Below are positions 17,017-26,425 of a DNA stretch of 64,000 nucleotides, one piece after another. The stretch covers positions 1 to 64,000 of the forward strand of contig NZ_JABSNO010000020.1 of the NCBI RefSeq assembly GCF_013294015.1. The letters run 5' to 3'. The translations under genes and the position numbers were made by a program. The notes below the pieces were generated by a model. That model worked only from the letters and a program-made list of their open reading frames with translations. It was not told where the DNA came from and made no database searches. This stretch comes from Frigoriflavimonas asaccharolytica (GTDB lineage Bacteria; Bacteroidota; Bacteroidia; Flavobacteriales; Weeksellaceae). How positions within the stretch are numbered: the stretch's first letter is position 1; the number at the start of each line of letters is the position of its first letter.

Positions 17017-18447
17017 ATGGAAAAATATATAGACGAAACAAAACAAGGCGAAGCAATTGCACTTGCAGAAAGACCAGAAAATGGCAAAAAACTTTTTCTG
17101 GAAAGTTATGGCTGTCAAATGAATTTCTCAGATTCAGAAATTGTAGCTTCTATCTTAAATGATCAAGGTTACAACACTACAAAAGTTCTAGAAGAAGCAG
17201 ATTTAATTTTATTAAATACCTGTGCAATTCGGGATAAAGCTGAGCAAACCGTGAGAATGCGTTTGTCTCAATTTAAAACATTAAAAAAAGAAAAACCAAG
17301 CCTTACTGTAGGAGTTTTGGGTTGCATGGCAGAACGCTTGAAAACCAAATTTCTAGAAGAAGAACAATTGGTAGATCTTGTAGTTGGTCCAGATGCATAC
17401 AGAGATTTGCCCAATTTATTAAAAGAAACCGATGATGGAAGAGATGCCATCAACGTGATTTTATCCAAAGAAGAAACGTATGCAGACATCAATCCGGTTC
17501 GTTTAGGTGGAAATGGCGTAACCTCTTTCGTTACGATTACAAGAGGTTGCGATAATATGTGTACTTTTTGCGTAGTTCCCTTTACCAGAGGAAGAGAAAG
17601 AAGCCGAGATCCACATTCCATCATCGAAGAATGTAAAAATTTAGCAGAAAACGGCTACAAAGAAATTATGCTTCTTGGGCAAAATGTAGATTCTTACTTA
17701 TGGTTTGGTGGAGGTCCAAAAAAAGATTTCAAAAAAGCTTCAGAAATGCAACAATCTACCGCAATTTCTTTTTCACAATTATTAGAAATGGTTGCCATTG
17801 CAGTTCCTAATTTGAGAATCCGTTTTTCTACATCCAATCCGCATGATATGACGGAAGACGTCTTCCACATGATGGCGAAATACAAGAATATTTGCAACTA
17901 TTGCCACCTTCCAGTTCAAAGTGGAAGCGATGTAATTTTAGAAAAAATGAACCGTCAACATACACGAGCAGAATATTTGCATTTAATCAATAGGGCCAAA
18001 GAAATCGTACCTGGAATTTCATTTTCCCAAGATCTAATCATCGGATTTTGCGGCGAAACCGAAGAAGATCATCAATTAACTTTAAGTTTAATGCGCGAAG
18101 TTGGTTTCGATTATGGCTATATGTTTTCTTATTCTGAAAGACCAGGAACACCCGCTCACAAAAAATTTGAAGACGATATTTCCGCCGAAGAAAAGCAAAG
18201 AAGATTAGCAGAAGTCATCGCTTTACAAGGCGAATTGTCCCGAAAAAGAATGGAAGGCTACGTTGGAAGAAACCACGAAGTTTTGATAGAAGGAATTTCT
18301 AAAAAGAACAAAAACCAATGGAAAGGCAGAATTTCCGAAAACGCAATGTGTGTTTTTGATATGCAACCCGGGCAAAAATTAGGAGATTTCGTGCAAGTTT
18401 ATGTACACGGAAACACGCAGGGAACTTTGTTGGGAGAAACCGTATAA
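17017..18447 (+). CDS. miaB: tRNA-2-methylthio-N6-dimethylallyladenosine synthase
   Basis: 476 residues of the radical-SAM methylthiotransferase family; it adds the 2-methylthio group to i6A37 of tRNAs. The N-terminal cluster cysteines are Cys33 (YGCQMNFSD), Cys69 (LLNTCAIRD) and Cys103 (GCMAER). The radical-SAM motif CDNMCTFC supplies Cys178, Cys182 and Cys185, and a TRAM domain closes the protein. All six cluster cysteines are present. Confidence 0.96.
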   Translation: MEKYIDETKQGEAIALAERPENGKKLFLESYGCQMNFSDSEIVASILNDQGYNTTKVLEEADLILLNTCAIRDKAEQTVRMRLSQFKTLKKEKPSLTVGVLGCMAERLKTKFLEEEQLVDLVVGPDAYRDLPNLLKETDDGRDAINVILSKEETYADINPVRLGGNGVTSFVTITRGCDNMCTFCVVPFTRGRERSRDPHSIIEECKNLAENGYKEIMLLGQNVDSYLWFGGGPKKDFKKASEMQQSTAISFSQLLEMVAIAVPNLRIRFSTSNPHDMTEDVFHMMAKYKNICNYCHLPVQSGSDVILEKMNRQHTRAEYLHLINRAKEIVPGISFSQDLIIGFCGETEEDHQLTLSLMREVGFDYGYMFSYSERPGTPAHKKFEDDISAEEKQRRLAEVIALQGELSRKRMEGYVGRNHEVLIEGISKKNKNQWKGRISENAMCVFDMQPGQKLGDFVQVYVHGNTQGTLLGETV

Positions 18448-18458
18448 TGTAATTGCGA

Positions 18459-18476
18459 TCCCGATAAATATCGGGA
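18459..18476. repeat. Perfect 18-bp palindrome TCCCGATA/TATCGGGA
   Basis: An 8-bp inverted repeat with a 2-nt centre lies 11 nt after miaB. There is no T run on either side, so it is not a standard terminator. It sits just before the larger palindromic element at 18537-18618 and may belong to the same intergenic repeat array. Confidence 0.6.
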
Positions 18477-18536
18477 AAAGCAATCTATTTGGGTAGCAAT
18501 TTGACTACGTCGAAAGCTTATTTAATATTTTTTTAT

Positions 18537-18618
18537 GGCAGCAATTTCCGCCTTCCGTTCCCAATCTTTTTTTTTCAAATGCAAAAAAAAAGGATTTCCA
18601 CTCAAGTTGGGCTGCAAA
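18537..18618. repeat. Palindromic intergenic repeat, copy 1
   Basis: The element starts GGCAGCAATTTCCGCCTTCC and ends CTCAAGTTGGGCTGC. Its centre is an imperfect T9/A9 stem. Its ends (GGCAGC and GCTGC) are inverted. The same block order recurs at 30801-30927, where the central loop carries extra sequence. Similar dispersed palindromes occur in flavobacterial genomes, but I cannot name the family. Confidence 0.65.
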
Positions 18619-18666
18619 GTATCGCAAGTTGCAAGAGTTTAGATAAAATGTAAGATTAAATTTTAA

Positions 18667-19755
18667 ATGAAAGATTTACAAAACCCACAATTGCTACAAA
18701 ATATTTCCGCATTATTAGAAAATGCAAGGAAGAAAGTTGTTATTGCTGTAAATCAAACCATCGTTCTTACCTACTTTGAAATAGGCAGAATGATCATAGA
18801 AGATGAGCAAAACGGAGAGAAACGCGCAAAATATGGAGAGAATGTATTGAAAGATTTAGCGAGTCATTTAACGCATACATTTGGAAAAGGTTTTTCTGAA
18901 ACGAACTTGCGTCAAATGAGAAATTTTCATCTTGCATATTCAGATGCGAATCAGCCGACGCTGTCTGCTGAATTGCAAAACCGAATGTCACAGACACTGT
19001 CTGCTGAATTGCAAATGGACGAAAATCAAAATTTTAGAGCAAAAGTTGCGAAAAAAACGTTCACTTTAAGTTGGTCTCATTATTTAAAATTAATGCGGAT
19101 AAAAGACATTAACGAAAGAAATTTCTACGAGATTGAAAGTTTTAAAAACAATTGGAGTTTGCGAGAATTGCAAAGGCAATATGATTCTGCATTGTATACA
19201 AGACTTTCTTTAAGTAAAAACAAGGAAGAAATTATTCAACTTTCAGAAAAAGGTCAAATAATTGAAACTGCAAAAGATGCCATAAAAGATCCTTATGTTT
19301 TAGAATTTCTGGGAATACAAGAAAATTCTAACTATTCTGAAAGCGAATTAGAACAGGTTTTAATAGATAAATTAGAACATTTCTTGTTAGAATTGGGAAC
19401 AGGTTTTACCTTTGTTTCTCGCCAAGAGAGAATCACTTTTAATGAAAAGCACTTCCGAGTAGATTTGGTGTTTTACAATAGGCTATTGAAAAGTTTTGTT
19501 CTGATTGATCTAAAAATTGGTGAATTAAAACACCAAGACATAGGACAAATGCAGATGTATGTTAATTATTACGATAGAGAAGTAAAGCTTCCTGCAGAAA
19601 ATAAAACCGTCGGTATTATACTATGTCAAGATAAAAACGAATCTTTAGTAAAATATACTTTGCCTGAAGAAAATGAACACATCTTTGCAAGTAGGTATAT
19701 GACAGTTCTTCCCTCAAAAGAAGATTTCAAAAAATTATTGGAAGAGAATATTTAA
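18667..19755 (+). CDS. YhcG/DUF1016 family PDDEXK nuclease-like protein
   Basis: 362 residues. The N-terminal DUF1016 helical domain (residues 1-160) has YFEIGRMIIE and FGKGFSETNLRQMRNF. The C-terminal PDDEXK domain has RVDLVFYNRLLKSFVLIDLKIGELK. These proteins often lie in mobile or restriction-type contexts and are thought to be DNA nucleases. Between the domains a 36-bp segment is duplicated in tandem (18961-18996 and 18997-19032), giving LSAELQ twice. It stands alone between an intergenic repeat and the sigma-54 activator, which fits horizontal insertion. Confidence 0.85.
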   Translation: MKDLQNPQLLQNISALLENARKKVVIAVNQTIVLTYFEIGRMIIEDEQNGEKRAKYGENVLKDLASHLTHTFGKGFSETNLRQMRNFHLAYSDANQPTLSAELQNRMSQTLSAELQMDENQNFRAKVAKKTFTLSWSHYLKLMRIKDINERNFYEIESFKNNWSLRELQRQYDSALYTRLSLSKNKEEIIQLSEKGQIIETAKDAIKDPYVLEFLGIQENSNYSESELEQVLIDKLEHFLLELGTGFTFVSRQERITFNEKHFRVDLVFYNRLLKSFVLIDLKIGELKHQDIGQMQMYVNYYDREVKLPAENKTVGIILCQDKNESLVKYTLPEENEHIFASRYMTVLPSKEDFKKLLEENI

Positions 19756-19790
19756 ATAATTATCGCCCACCATTCAATATTTACAAAAAA

Positions 19791-21077
19791 ATGACAGAAC
19801 TACAATCCATAAAAACGCGCTTCGGCATCATCGGAAATTATCCTGTTTTGAACCGAGCTTTAGAAAAAGCCGTGCAAGTTGCACCAACCGATATTTCTGT
19901 TCTAGTAATGGGAGAATCTGGTGTTGGGAAAGAATATATTCCCAAAATAATCCACGGAGAATCTCGCAGAAAACACCAACCTTATATTGTAGTAAACTGT
20001 GGTGCAATACCAGAAGGTACAATAGATTCAGAACTTTTTGGACATGAAAAGGGTGCTTTTACCGGTGCAACTGCAACAAGAAAAGGATATTTTGAAGTGG
20101 CAGATGGTGGAACTATTTTTTTAGATGAGGTAGGAGAATTGCCTTTGCAGACGCAAGTTCGTTTGTTGAGAGTTTTAGAAAGTGGCGAATTTATGAAGGT
20201 CGGATCTTCTCAAGTACAAAAAACGAATGTGAGAATTGTTGCAGCTACCAATGTGAATATGATGAGCGCCATCAACGATAATAGATTTCGGGAAGATTTG
20301 TACTATCGATTGAATACTGTACAAATAGATATGCCTGCTTTGCGAGAAAGGAAAGGCGATATACACTTGCTCTTCCGCAAATTTGCCATAGATTTTGCGG
20401 AAAAATACAGAATGCCAGAACTAATTTTAAGCGGGGATGCAATACAATATTTAGAGAGTTTTCCCTTTCCAGGAAACATCCGTCAACTGAAAAATTTAGT
20501 TGAACAAATGACCGTGGTAGAAAAGGAAAGAACCATCAATGCCGTAAAACTTTCGGAGTACATTCCGTTGCAAAATCAACTTCCTGCCGTTATCAACAAA
20601 AATGGAGAAGCCAGCAATTCTAGCTCAGAATTTAGCAATGAAAGAGAAATTATGTACAAAATCCTCTTTGATATGCGCAATGATATAAATGATTTAAAAT
20701 CCTTAACTTCGGAGCTTATAAAAAATAAAGATAATTCGGATTTTAGCAATCAAGAAAAGAGCTTAATAAGTAGAATTTATACTCCAGAATCTGGACAAAA
20801 TACCCAAAATTCTTTGCTCTATTTTGAAGGTGGAAACAAGCAAAACTATGCAAATTCTACCGCGGAATCTGATGATAAAGATCATTTTGAAGATGTAGAA
20901 GATGTGGAAGATGTAGAAACAAAACCAGAATCTCTTTCTCTTCAAAATAATGAAAAAGAATTGATAGAAAAAGCCCTGGAAAAACACAACGGACGTAGAA
21001 ATAAAGCTGCTGCAGAACTTGGAATTTCGCAAAGAACGTTATACAGAAAAATAAAACAATATAACCTAGAAGAATAA
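19791..21077 (+). CDS. Sigma-54-dependent transcription activator without receiver domain
   Basis: 428 residues. The AAA+ domain starts almost at the N-terminus: Walker A GESGVGKE at 41-48, the sigma-54 contact loop GAFTGA at 88-93, and an arginine-finger region RFREDLYYRL. After an Asn/Ser-rich linker with a DVEDVEDVE repeat comes a Fis-type helix-turn-helix (RRNKAAAELGISQRTLYRKI). No phosphorylation or ligand domain precedes the ATPase, so control must come from elsewhere. In Flavobacteriia this gene commonly sits before lptE; here one membrane-protein gene lies between them. Confidence 0.9.
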   Translation: MTELQSIKTRFGIIGNYPVLNRALEKAVQVAPTDISVLVMGESGVGKEYIPKIIHGESRRKHQPYIVVNCGAIPEGTIDSELFGHEKGAFTGATATRKGYFEVADGGTIFLDEVGELPLQTQVRLLRVLESGEFMKVGSSQVQKTNVRIVAATNVNMMSAINDNRFREDLYYRLNTVQIDMPALRERKGDIHLLFRKFAIDFAEKYRMPELILSGDAIQYLESFPFPGNIRQLKNLVEQMTVVEKERTINAVKLSEYIPLQNQLPAVINKNGEASNSSSEFSNEREIMYKILFDMRNDINDLKSLTSELIKNKDNSDFSNQEKSLISRIYTPESGQNTQNSLLYFEGGNKQNYANSTAESDDKDHFEDVEDVEDVETKPESLSLQNNEKELIEKALEKHNGRRNKAAAELGISQRTLYRKIKQYNLEE

Positions 21078-21082
21078 AAACT

Positions 21083-21802
21083 ATGAACACTATGAATAAC
21101 TTCAACCCAAAACAAATTGAATTCAAATTTGGAGACTACATCAGCCAAGGCTTTGAACTTTTTAAAAAAGACATCTGGAACTTTGTAGTTGCATATATCT
21201 TTGTAATGATCATGTCTATGATTCCATTTTGCAATATAATGGCAGTTGGGAATTTTTACAAATATTGCAGAAAAAAAAATAGAGGAGAAGAAGCAACTCC
21301 ATCAGAAATTTTTAATTTTGATCAATTTGGAACCTATTTTATATTAAATTTAATCATTATAGGATTGTCGCTTTTTATAGCAGTTCCTTATTTTATGTTT
21401 ATTGGTAGTATGGCAACTTTGGGAGAAACTGGCGAAGTTTCTGCAGTTTCTTCAGGATTATCTATGATTTCTGGCTTGTCAATTTTTGTGGGGGTAATTG
21501 TAATTTATTATTTAATGTTGAAAGCATTTTACATCACAGGTTTAATTTCATTAGAAGGCGAAAATGATTGGAAAAAGGCCTGGGAAAAATCTAAAATAAT
21601 GACGAAAAATAATTTATTGATGATTTTATTATTCGTTTTTGTGATCAGTTCTATTGCTCAATTGGGTATTATGGCATGTTGCATTGGTATATTTCTTACA
21701 ATGCCATTATCCCAAATTTGTAGTTATGTTGCTACAGAAGACGGCCTAAATCAAATAAAAAATGATGAAATTAACGAAATTGGAATTACAAAAAGTTATT
21801 AA
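21083..21802 (+). CDS. Integral membrane protein of unknown function
   Basis: 239 residues with about five to six membrane segments (first near 31-55, then about 92-115, 129-158, 177-215). A soluble start (IEFKFGDYISQGFELFKKDIWNF) is typical of a family of flavobacterial membrane proteins sometimes mislabelled as beta-carotene monooxygenase. The start could be Met4 instead of Met1. It begins 5 nt after the sigma-54 activator stop and 25 nt before lptE, so it is probably cotranscribed. Confidence 0.7.
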   Translation: MNTMNNFNPKQIEFKFGDYISQGFELFKKDIWNFVVAYIFVMIMSMIPFCNIMAVGNFYKYCRKKNRGEEATPSEIFNFDQFGTYFILNLIIIGLSLFIAVPYFMFIGSMATLGETGEVSAVSSGLSMISGLSIFVGVIVIYYLMLKAFYITGLISLEGENDWKKAWEKSKIMTKNNLLMILLFVFVISSIAQLGIMACCIGIFLTMPLSQICSYVATEDGLNQIKNDEINEIGITKSY

Positions 21803-21827
21803 TTAATTTCTCTTCAAAAAAGAATTT

Positions 21828-22355
21828 ATGTTCAAAATAGTAAGAATTTTTTCACTTTTCACTTTCTCTTTTATTCTTTTTGGCTGCTATAGTTTCACAG
21901 GATCTTCTTTGAGCCCAGAAACTAAAACAGTGCAAATAAATGAGTTTAGAAATAATGCTGCACAAGTAAACCCAACTCTTGCGCAGCAATTCTCTATTGA
22001 TATACAAAATAGATTTCTACAAAGAACCACTTTGAAAGGAACGAAAGAAAATCCAGATATTTTGATAGAAGGCGAAATTACAGATTATAGTATCACGCCA
22101 ACCACCATTTCTACTTCTGTAAATGCTCCTGGCGGAAATATACAAGCAGCACAAAATAAACTTACCATAACCGTAAAAGTACATTATGAAAACAATGTAC
22201 CTAATGAAAAAGATAAAAGCTTTGATAGAAGCTATACAGATGAGGTGGTTTTCAGCAGTGCATTAGACATTACAGCGATAGAGGCTTCGCAAGTGAGGTT
22301 GGTGAACGAAAGAATCATTAATAAAATATTCAACGATATTGTAGCAAATTGGTAG
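21828..22355 (+). CDS. lptE: LptE-like lipopolysaccharide assembly lipoprotein
   Basis: 175 residues with a lipoprotein signal (LFGC, Cys20) and the LptE-type domain: LSPETKTVQINEFRNNA, LQRTTLKGTKENPDILIEGEITDY and SVNAPGGNIQAAQNKLTI. Bacteroidota LptE-like proteins are thought to plug LptD in the outer membrane and help insert lipopolysaccharide. The order after the sigma-54 activator is the usual flavobacterial one. The next gene starts 1 nt after the stop. Confidence 0.82.
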   Translation: MFKIVRIFSLFTFSFILFGCYSFTGSSLSPETKTVQINEFRNNAAQVNPTLAQQFSIDIQNRFLQRTTLKGTKENPDILIEGEITDYSITPTTISTSVNAPGGNIQAAQNKLTITVKVHYENNVPNEKDKSFDRSYTDEVVFSSALDITAIEASQVRLVNERIINKIFNDIVANW

Positions 22356-22356
22356 T

Positions 22357-23976
22357 ATGAAGGCAAGAATTTTAGAATTAATAATCAATCCAGAAAGTAT
22401 TGAGAACGAAGATCTTCCATTATTACAGGAAGAAATCTCCGTTCAACCCTATGCTCAAAGTTTGCGAGCGTTATATCTTTTGGGGATAAAAAAATATAAT
22501 TCTACAGAATTTCAAAAAGAACTTTCTACCACTGCAGCTTTCACTACAGACAAAAAAGTGCTTTATCAATTCATAAACGGAGAAAAATATGAGGCGAAAA
22601 GTCTGCAAGATGAACAAGAATCTGTAGCAGAAAATATTGAAGAGTCGCCAAAAGCAATTGAGGAAATTTCTATAGAAAATACCAAGGAAAACACCAAGGA
22701 AAATACCGAAGAAGGAAATTGGCTTGCAGAAATTCCAAGAAAGGAAATTCCTAAAGAAGTTGAAATAGATGGCGCCGTAAACAGGATTTTATTTGAAGGT
22801 GAAGAAAATTTTTTAAACGAAGAAAACGATTTAAAGATAGATCTAGAAGCAACAGCAGAATCTGGCGTTTTGGTCGCAGAAAAACAAGGAGACGAAAAAA
22901 TTGAAACCTCTAAACCAATAATCGATAAAGAGAAATCTCCCGAAAAATTTAAAAATGATTTGCTTTCTATAAAATCTGAAATTTTAGCTACCGAAGCAGA
23001 AAATAGCACAGAATTAAATGTAGATTCAAAAAATGAAATTATTGAAGAGGAAGTAGTGGAAAATATAAATATGCCAGAAGAAAGCTCAATAATTAAAGAA
23101 AAACTGCCAGAAAATAAATATGAAATAGAACGTAAGAAAATGGCGGAAGAGATTGAAAGAAAAATGTCTCAACTAAAAAAAACTACGCAAAAATTAGATG
23201 TTATTGTGGAGAGTGAAGAGCAAAATGCCACTGTAAATTTCTTTCATTCGCAAGAATTTTTAATCAAAAATGAAACAACTCAAAACTTAGAAAATGAATT
23301 GGTTGTAGATAATAATTTAAACGAAAAATCAAAGGATGCTATTGAAGAATCAACAGGTTTAAATTTTGAAAATACTTCGTGGGAACCAATGCACGAAAAA
23401 GAAAAGACAGCTTCAAGATTTAAAAAAGACACGCTTTCGGAGAATGTAATTGATGAAACTGCACCAGAAATCATTCCGGAATCTGTTGTAGCAAATACAG
23501 AAATTCCAGCCTTAAACATTTCATTTTTCACCCCAGAAATTTCTTCTATTGAAAAGGAAGAAACCATAGAAGAGCCAATTGTAGAGCTTGTTGAAGAACC
23601 AAAAGAAATTGTGAAAAGTAATATCCCTATTTTTATTAATACTTGGCAAAATTGGTTGAAAATAAAACGACCAGAAGAGGTAATAGAGGAAAATTTGCCA
23701 ATTGCTAAGGAAACTAATAAACTAGATGCTATTGAAAAATTTATAGATAATGCCCCAAAAATTTCTAAATTTAAAGAAGATAACGACTATAAAATTCTAG
23801 AAAAAAAGGATGATATTACACATTTGATGACGGAAACTTTAGCCAATCTTTTTTGGACACAAAAACTATATTCTAAAGCAACCAACGCCTATAAAATTTT
23901 AGGAGAAAAACACCCTGAAAAATTAGAATATTACCAAAGTAAAATCGAAGAAATACAAGCTTCTAGACAAAAATAA
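22357..23976 (+). CDS. Large acidic protein of unknown function, TPR-like C-terminus
   Basis: 539 residues. The N-terminal 75 residues are helical and compact (MKARILELIINPESIENEDLP). The middle, about 90-450, is low-complexity and very rich in Glu, Lys, Asn and Ser, with short repeats such as NTKENTKENTEE, and is likely disordered. The last 55 residues look like one TPR hairpin (TETLANLFWTQKLYSKATNAYKILGEKHPEKLEYY, split here by segments). No signal peptide. It directly abuts lptE (1 nt), so it is part of that operon; a link to outer-membrane assembly is only positional. Confidence 0.7.
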   Translation: MKARILELIINPESIENEDLPLLQEEISVQPYAQSLRALYLLGIKKYNSTEFQKELSTTAAFTTDKKVLYQFINGEKYEAKSLQDEQESVAENIEESPKAIEEISIENTKENTKENTEEGNWLAEIPRKEIPKEVEIDGAVNRILFEGEENFLNEENDLKIDLEATAESGVLVAEKQGDEKIETSKPIIDKEKSPEKFKNDLLSIKSEILATEAENSTELNVDSKNEIIEEEVVENINMPEESSIIKEKLPENKYEIERKKMAEEIERKMSQLKKTTQKLDVIVESEEQNATVNFFHSQEFLIKNETTQNLENELVVDNNLNEKSKDAIEESTGLNFENTSWEPMHEKEKTASRFKKDTLSENVIDETAPEIIPESVVANTEIPALNISFFTPEISSIEKEETIEEPIVELVEEPKEIVKSNIPIFINTWQNWLKIKRPEEVIEENLPIAKETNKLDAIEKFIDNAPKISKFKEDNDYKILEKKDDITHLMTETLANLFWTQKLYSKATNAYKILGEKHPEKLEYYQSKIEEIQASRQK

Positions 23977-23978
23977 AA

Positions 23979-24590
23979 TTAAATTTTTAGCTGAGGATCC
24001 TTATTTTTATTTCTAAATTTTCTATATATTTTTTTACTGTAAAAGAAAACTAATATCACCAAAATAATGGCGATAAAACCTGCGATAATAGGTGCGAAAA
24101 TTGTGAGAATGCTAAGAATTCCAGCTCCTGCAGTTTCGCCTGTCGCAACTACAGAATTCCCGATTCCGCCAGTTGTAGCACTAGATACAGCTCTTGTCCC
24201 AGCAAAGCCAGAACTTATTGTGGCTGCAGTTCCACCACCTGCAATCAATGCTAAAGACCATTGTGGAAAAGTGCCCAAATCTGCAAATTGACTCGCAAAC
24301 AAAACCGAACCAGCGATGGTAGCCAACGGAATGGAAATGGTATCTAAAAGTGAATCTACAAAAGGAATGTAATATGCCAAAATTTCTACAATCATGGCAA
24401 TTCCGGTCGTAATTAAAGTGGGCAATCCAGAGAGCCACTCAAAACTATCCGTCATCGGAATCCAACCTAAATAAGAGGCAAGACTTACGGCAAACATGGG
24501 CAAGAATACCCGAAATCCAGAAGCAGCAGCCAAACCAATACCGATGAAAGCCGGCAAAATTGCACTCAAAAAAGGAATATTATCTAGCAT
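23979..24590 (-). CDS. DUF4126 membrane protein
   Basis: 203 residues from the ATG at 24590; a start 14 codons upstream would add a Cys-rich non-family stretch. There are about five membrane segments with Gly/Ala-rich stretches (GIGLAAASGFRVFLPMF, GGGTAATISSGFAGTRA) that mark DUF4126. Function unknown. It converges with the acidic-protein gene (2 nt between stops), so no terminator is visible between them. Confidence 0.8.
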   Translation of the reverse strand: MLDNIPFLSAILPAFIGIGLAAASGFRVFLPMFAVSLASYLGWIPMTDSFEWLSGLPTLITTGIAMIVEILAYYIPFVDSLLDTISIPLATIAGSVLFASQFADLGTFPQWSLALIAGGGTAATISSGFAGTRAVSSATTGGIGNSVVATGETAGAGILSILTIFAPIIAGFIAIILVILVFFYSKKIYRKFRNKNKDPQLKI

Positions 24591-24631
24591 TGTTAGTATT
24601 TTATCCAAACAAATGTAGCAAAAGAAATTCA

Positions 24632-24994
24632 CTATTTTTTGCGAGCCTCACAAAATTCTAGAAATGCCTTTTCGATTTCAGCATAATGCAAAGGTTTTTC
24701 AGGCGAAATATAGAATAGCATCGCAATTTTATTATTTCCAAAGGCATCTTTGTACAGGTCTTTATTTAAGCGATATACCTCTCGCAACAATCTTTTTATT
24801 CGGTTTCTATCCACCGCTTTTTTATAGAGTTTCTTTGCTACAGAAACTCCAAATTTTGGCGAACTTTCTGCTCCATGTTTCACAAAAACAATACGCAAAG
24901 TGCCATGAGAAAACCACTTTCCTTTTTTGAAAAGCAATGCTGTATCGTCTTTACCTTTTAGTTTTTCGTGTTTTGGATATCCTTGCGTTTTCAA
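24632..24994 (-). CDS. rnpA: Ribonuclease P protein component
   Basis: 120 residues, the usual length. The RNA-binding signature NRIKRLLREVYRL is present, along with FGVSVAKKLYKKAVDRN. It binds the RNase P RNA and aids 5' maturation of tRNA precursors. It is not next to rpmH here; it overlaps the upstream tcdA gene by 4 nt and is likely translated with it. Confidence 0.93.
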   Translation of the reverse strand: MKTQGYPKHEKLKGKDDTALLFKKGKWFSHGTLRIVFVKHGAESSPKFGVSVAKKLYKKAVDRNRIKRLLREVYRLNKDLYKDAFGNNKIAMLFYISPEKPLHYAEIEKAFLEFCEARKK

Positions 24995-25725
24995 ATTTCT
25001 GTGTGTTTTTTTAAGATAAAATTGATGGTTTCTGCGGCGGCATACAAACCAAAAATTGCAGGCATATAGCTTATAGTTCCGTAAAAAGATCTTTTGTAAT
25101 TTGCGCCATCCGTTAATTGAAGGCTTTTATCGTCTTGTATTTCTGTAGAAAATACGCAGCGAATTCCTTTGTTTATTTTTGCTTTTTTCAATCTTTTCCT
25201 CACGGTTTTTGCCAAAAAACAACTGGTAGTTTTGCTAATGTCTAAAACCTTTACTTTAGAAGGATCCATTTTTCCGCCAGCTCCAAAACAACTCACCATT
25301 TTTACGCGATTTCTTTTCGCCATTTTGATGAGTTCTACCTTCGGGGAAACGCTATCGATACAATCTACAATATAAGAAAATTGGGAATTTTTGAATAAAT
25401 TTTCCATCATTTCTGGTCCCAAAAATTCTGGAATTTCTATCAGATTTAATGTAGGATTGATGTCTTTCAGCCTTTCTGCTACGATTTCTATTTTTTTCTT
25501 TCCAATTGTGGAATGTAATGCGGGCAATTGTCTATTGATGTTGGTAATATCTACCTCGTCTCCATCCACTATCGTTAATTTCCCTACTCCTGCTCGTGCC
25601 AAAAATTCTGCGGCAAAAGAGCCAACACCTCCTAAACCAACCACCAGAATGTGAGCATTTTCCAAAGCTTCAATTCCGTTTTTTTTTATTAAAAGTTCTG
25701 TGCGTTCTAGCCAACTTTTATCCAT
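24991..25725 (-). CDS. tcdA: tRNA threonylcarbamoyladenosine dehydratase
   Basis: 244 residues of the ThiF/MoeB E1-like family, TcdA (YgdL) branch, which cyclises t6A37 in tRNA using ATP. The nucleotide motif GLGGVG is at 30-35, the acidic metal loop is DGDEVDITNINRQ and the late conserved stretch is FYGTISYMPAIFGLYAA. The start overlaps the TatD-like gene by 8 nt. Confidence 0.88.
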   Translation of the reverse strand: MDKSWLERTELLIKKNGIEALENAHILVVGLGGVGSFAAEFLARAGVGKLTIVDGDEVDITNINRQLPALHSTIGKKKIEIVAERLKDINPTLNLIEIPEFLGPEMMENLFKNSQFSYIVDCIDSVSPKVELIKMAKRNRVKMVSCFGAGGKMDPSKVKVLDISKTTSCFLAKTVRKRLKKAKINKGIRCVFSTEIQDDKSLQLTDGANYKRSFYGTISYMPAIFGLYAAAETINFILKKHTEI

Positions 25726-26344
25726 TAATAATAAATTCTAAATTCTTATTGATTTGATTTTTAATAGTTTTCAAACTTTCACTCCTTATTTCTGCTATCT
25801 TTTCATACAAATTTTCAATGTCGAAATCTGCATCATCGGTTTCAAGAAAATATTTTTCTTTGGGAATGTTCTTCACTATTTCTTGCAAAGATACATTGTG
25901 AAGTACAGCTTTTCCAAAACTTAAAAGAAAATCTTCTTTTAATAATGCATCTGCAACTGCCGTATTTTTATTAAATCCATGCATTATCAAAGGTGTTTTT
26001 GCTATTTTTCTGAAAGGAATTAAATCATAATGCTTCCTCACACAATGGATGATTATAGGTTTTTTTAAAGAGTTTGCGATTACAATATGTTTTTGAAAAA
26101 TTTTTTTCTGTATTTCCAAATCTATTTCTACAAGACCATCTAGTCCACATTCTCCAATTGCAAAGCAGTTTATGTTTTTAGTAATTTCTTCTAACCAGAG
26201 AAATGCTTCATCATTATTTGATGAAATATCTTTTGGATGAAGACCTGCCGAAAATGGAAAATCTACCGCATTGCCAAATAATGGTATATTATAAATTCCG
26301 TTTTTGGTATTTATGTGATGATGATGAAAATCAAAATAGGTCAT
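25718..26344 (-). CDS. TatD-like metal-dependent hydrolase
   Basis: 208 residues, shorter than E. coli TatD (about 260). The metal-binding pieces are present: HHHH at the start (DFHHHHINT), GECGLDG with the bridging Glu, IIHCVRKH, and LETDDADF near the end. It is likely a deoxyribonuclease-type TIM-barrel hydrolase; the compact form is, I believe, common in Flavobacteriia. First gene of the TatD-tcdA-rnpA overlap group. Confidence 0.82.
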   Translation of the reverse strand: MTYFDFHHHHINTKNGIYNIPLFGNAVDFPFSAGLHPKDISSNNDEAFLWLEEITKNINCFAIGECGLDGLVEIDLEIQKKIFQKHIVIANSLKKPIIIHCVRKHYDLIPFRKIAKTPLIMHGFNKNTAVADALLKEDFLLSFGKAVLHNVSLQEIVKNIPKEKYFLETDDADFDIENLYEKIAEIRSESLKTIKNQINKNLEFIING

Positions 26345-26425
26345 AATTTATTATTAATGGTCAAATTTTTAAACATTTGTTTCAACTACTATTAAAATTA
26401 CTTAAATTTACTCAAACATTCAATA

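Noticed and set aside
20884-20920. Nine-base repeat encoding DVEDVEDVE in the sigma-54 activator
   Set aside because: A small in-frame microsatellite in the linker; it does not affect the domains.
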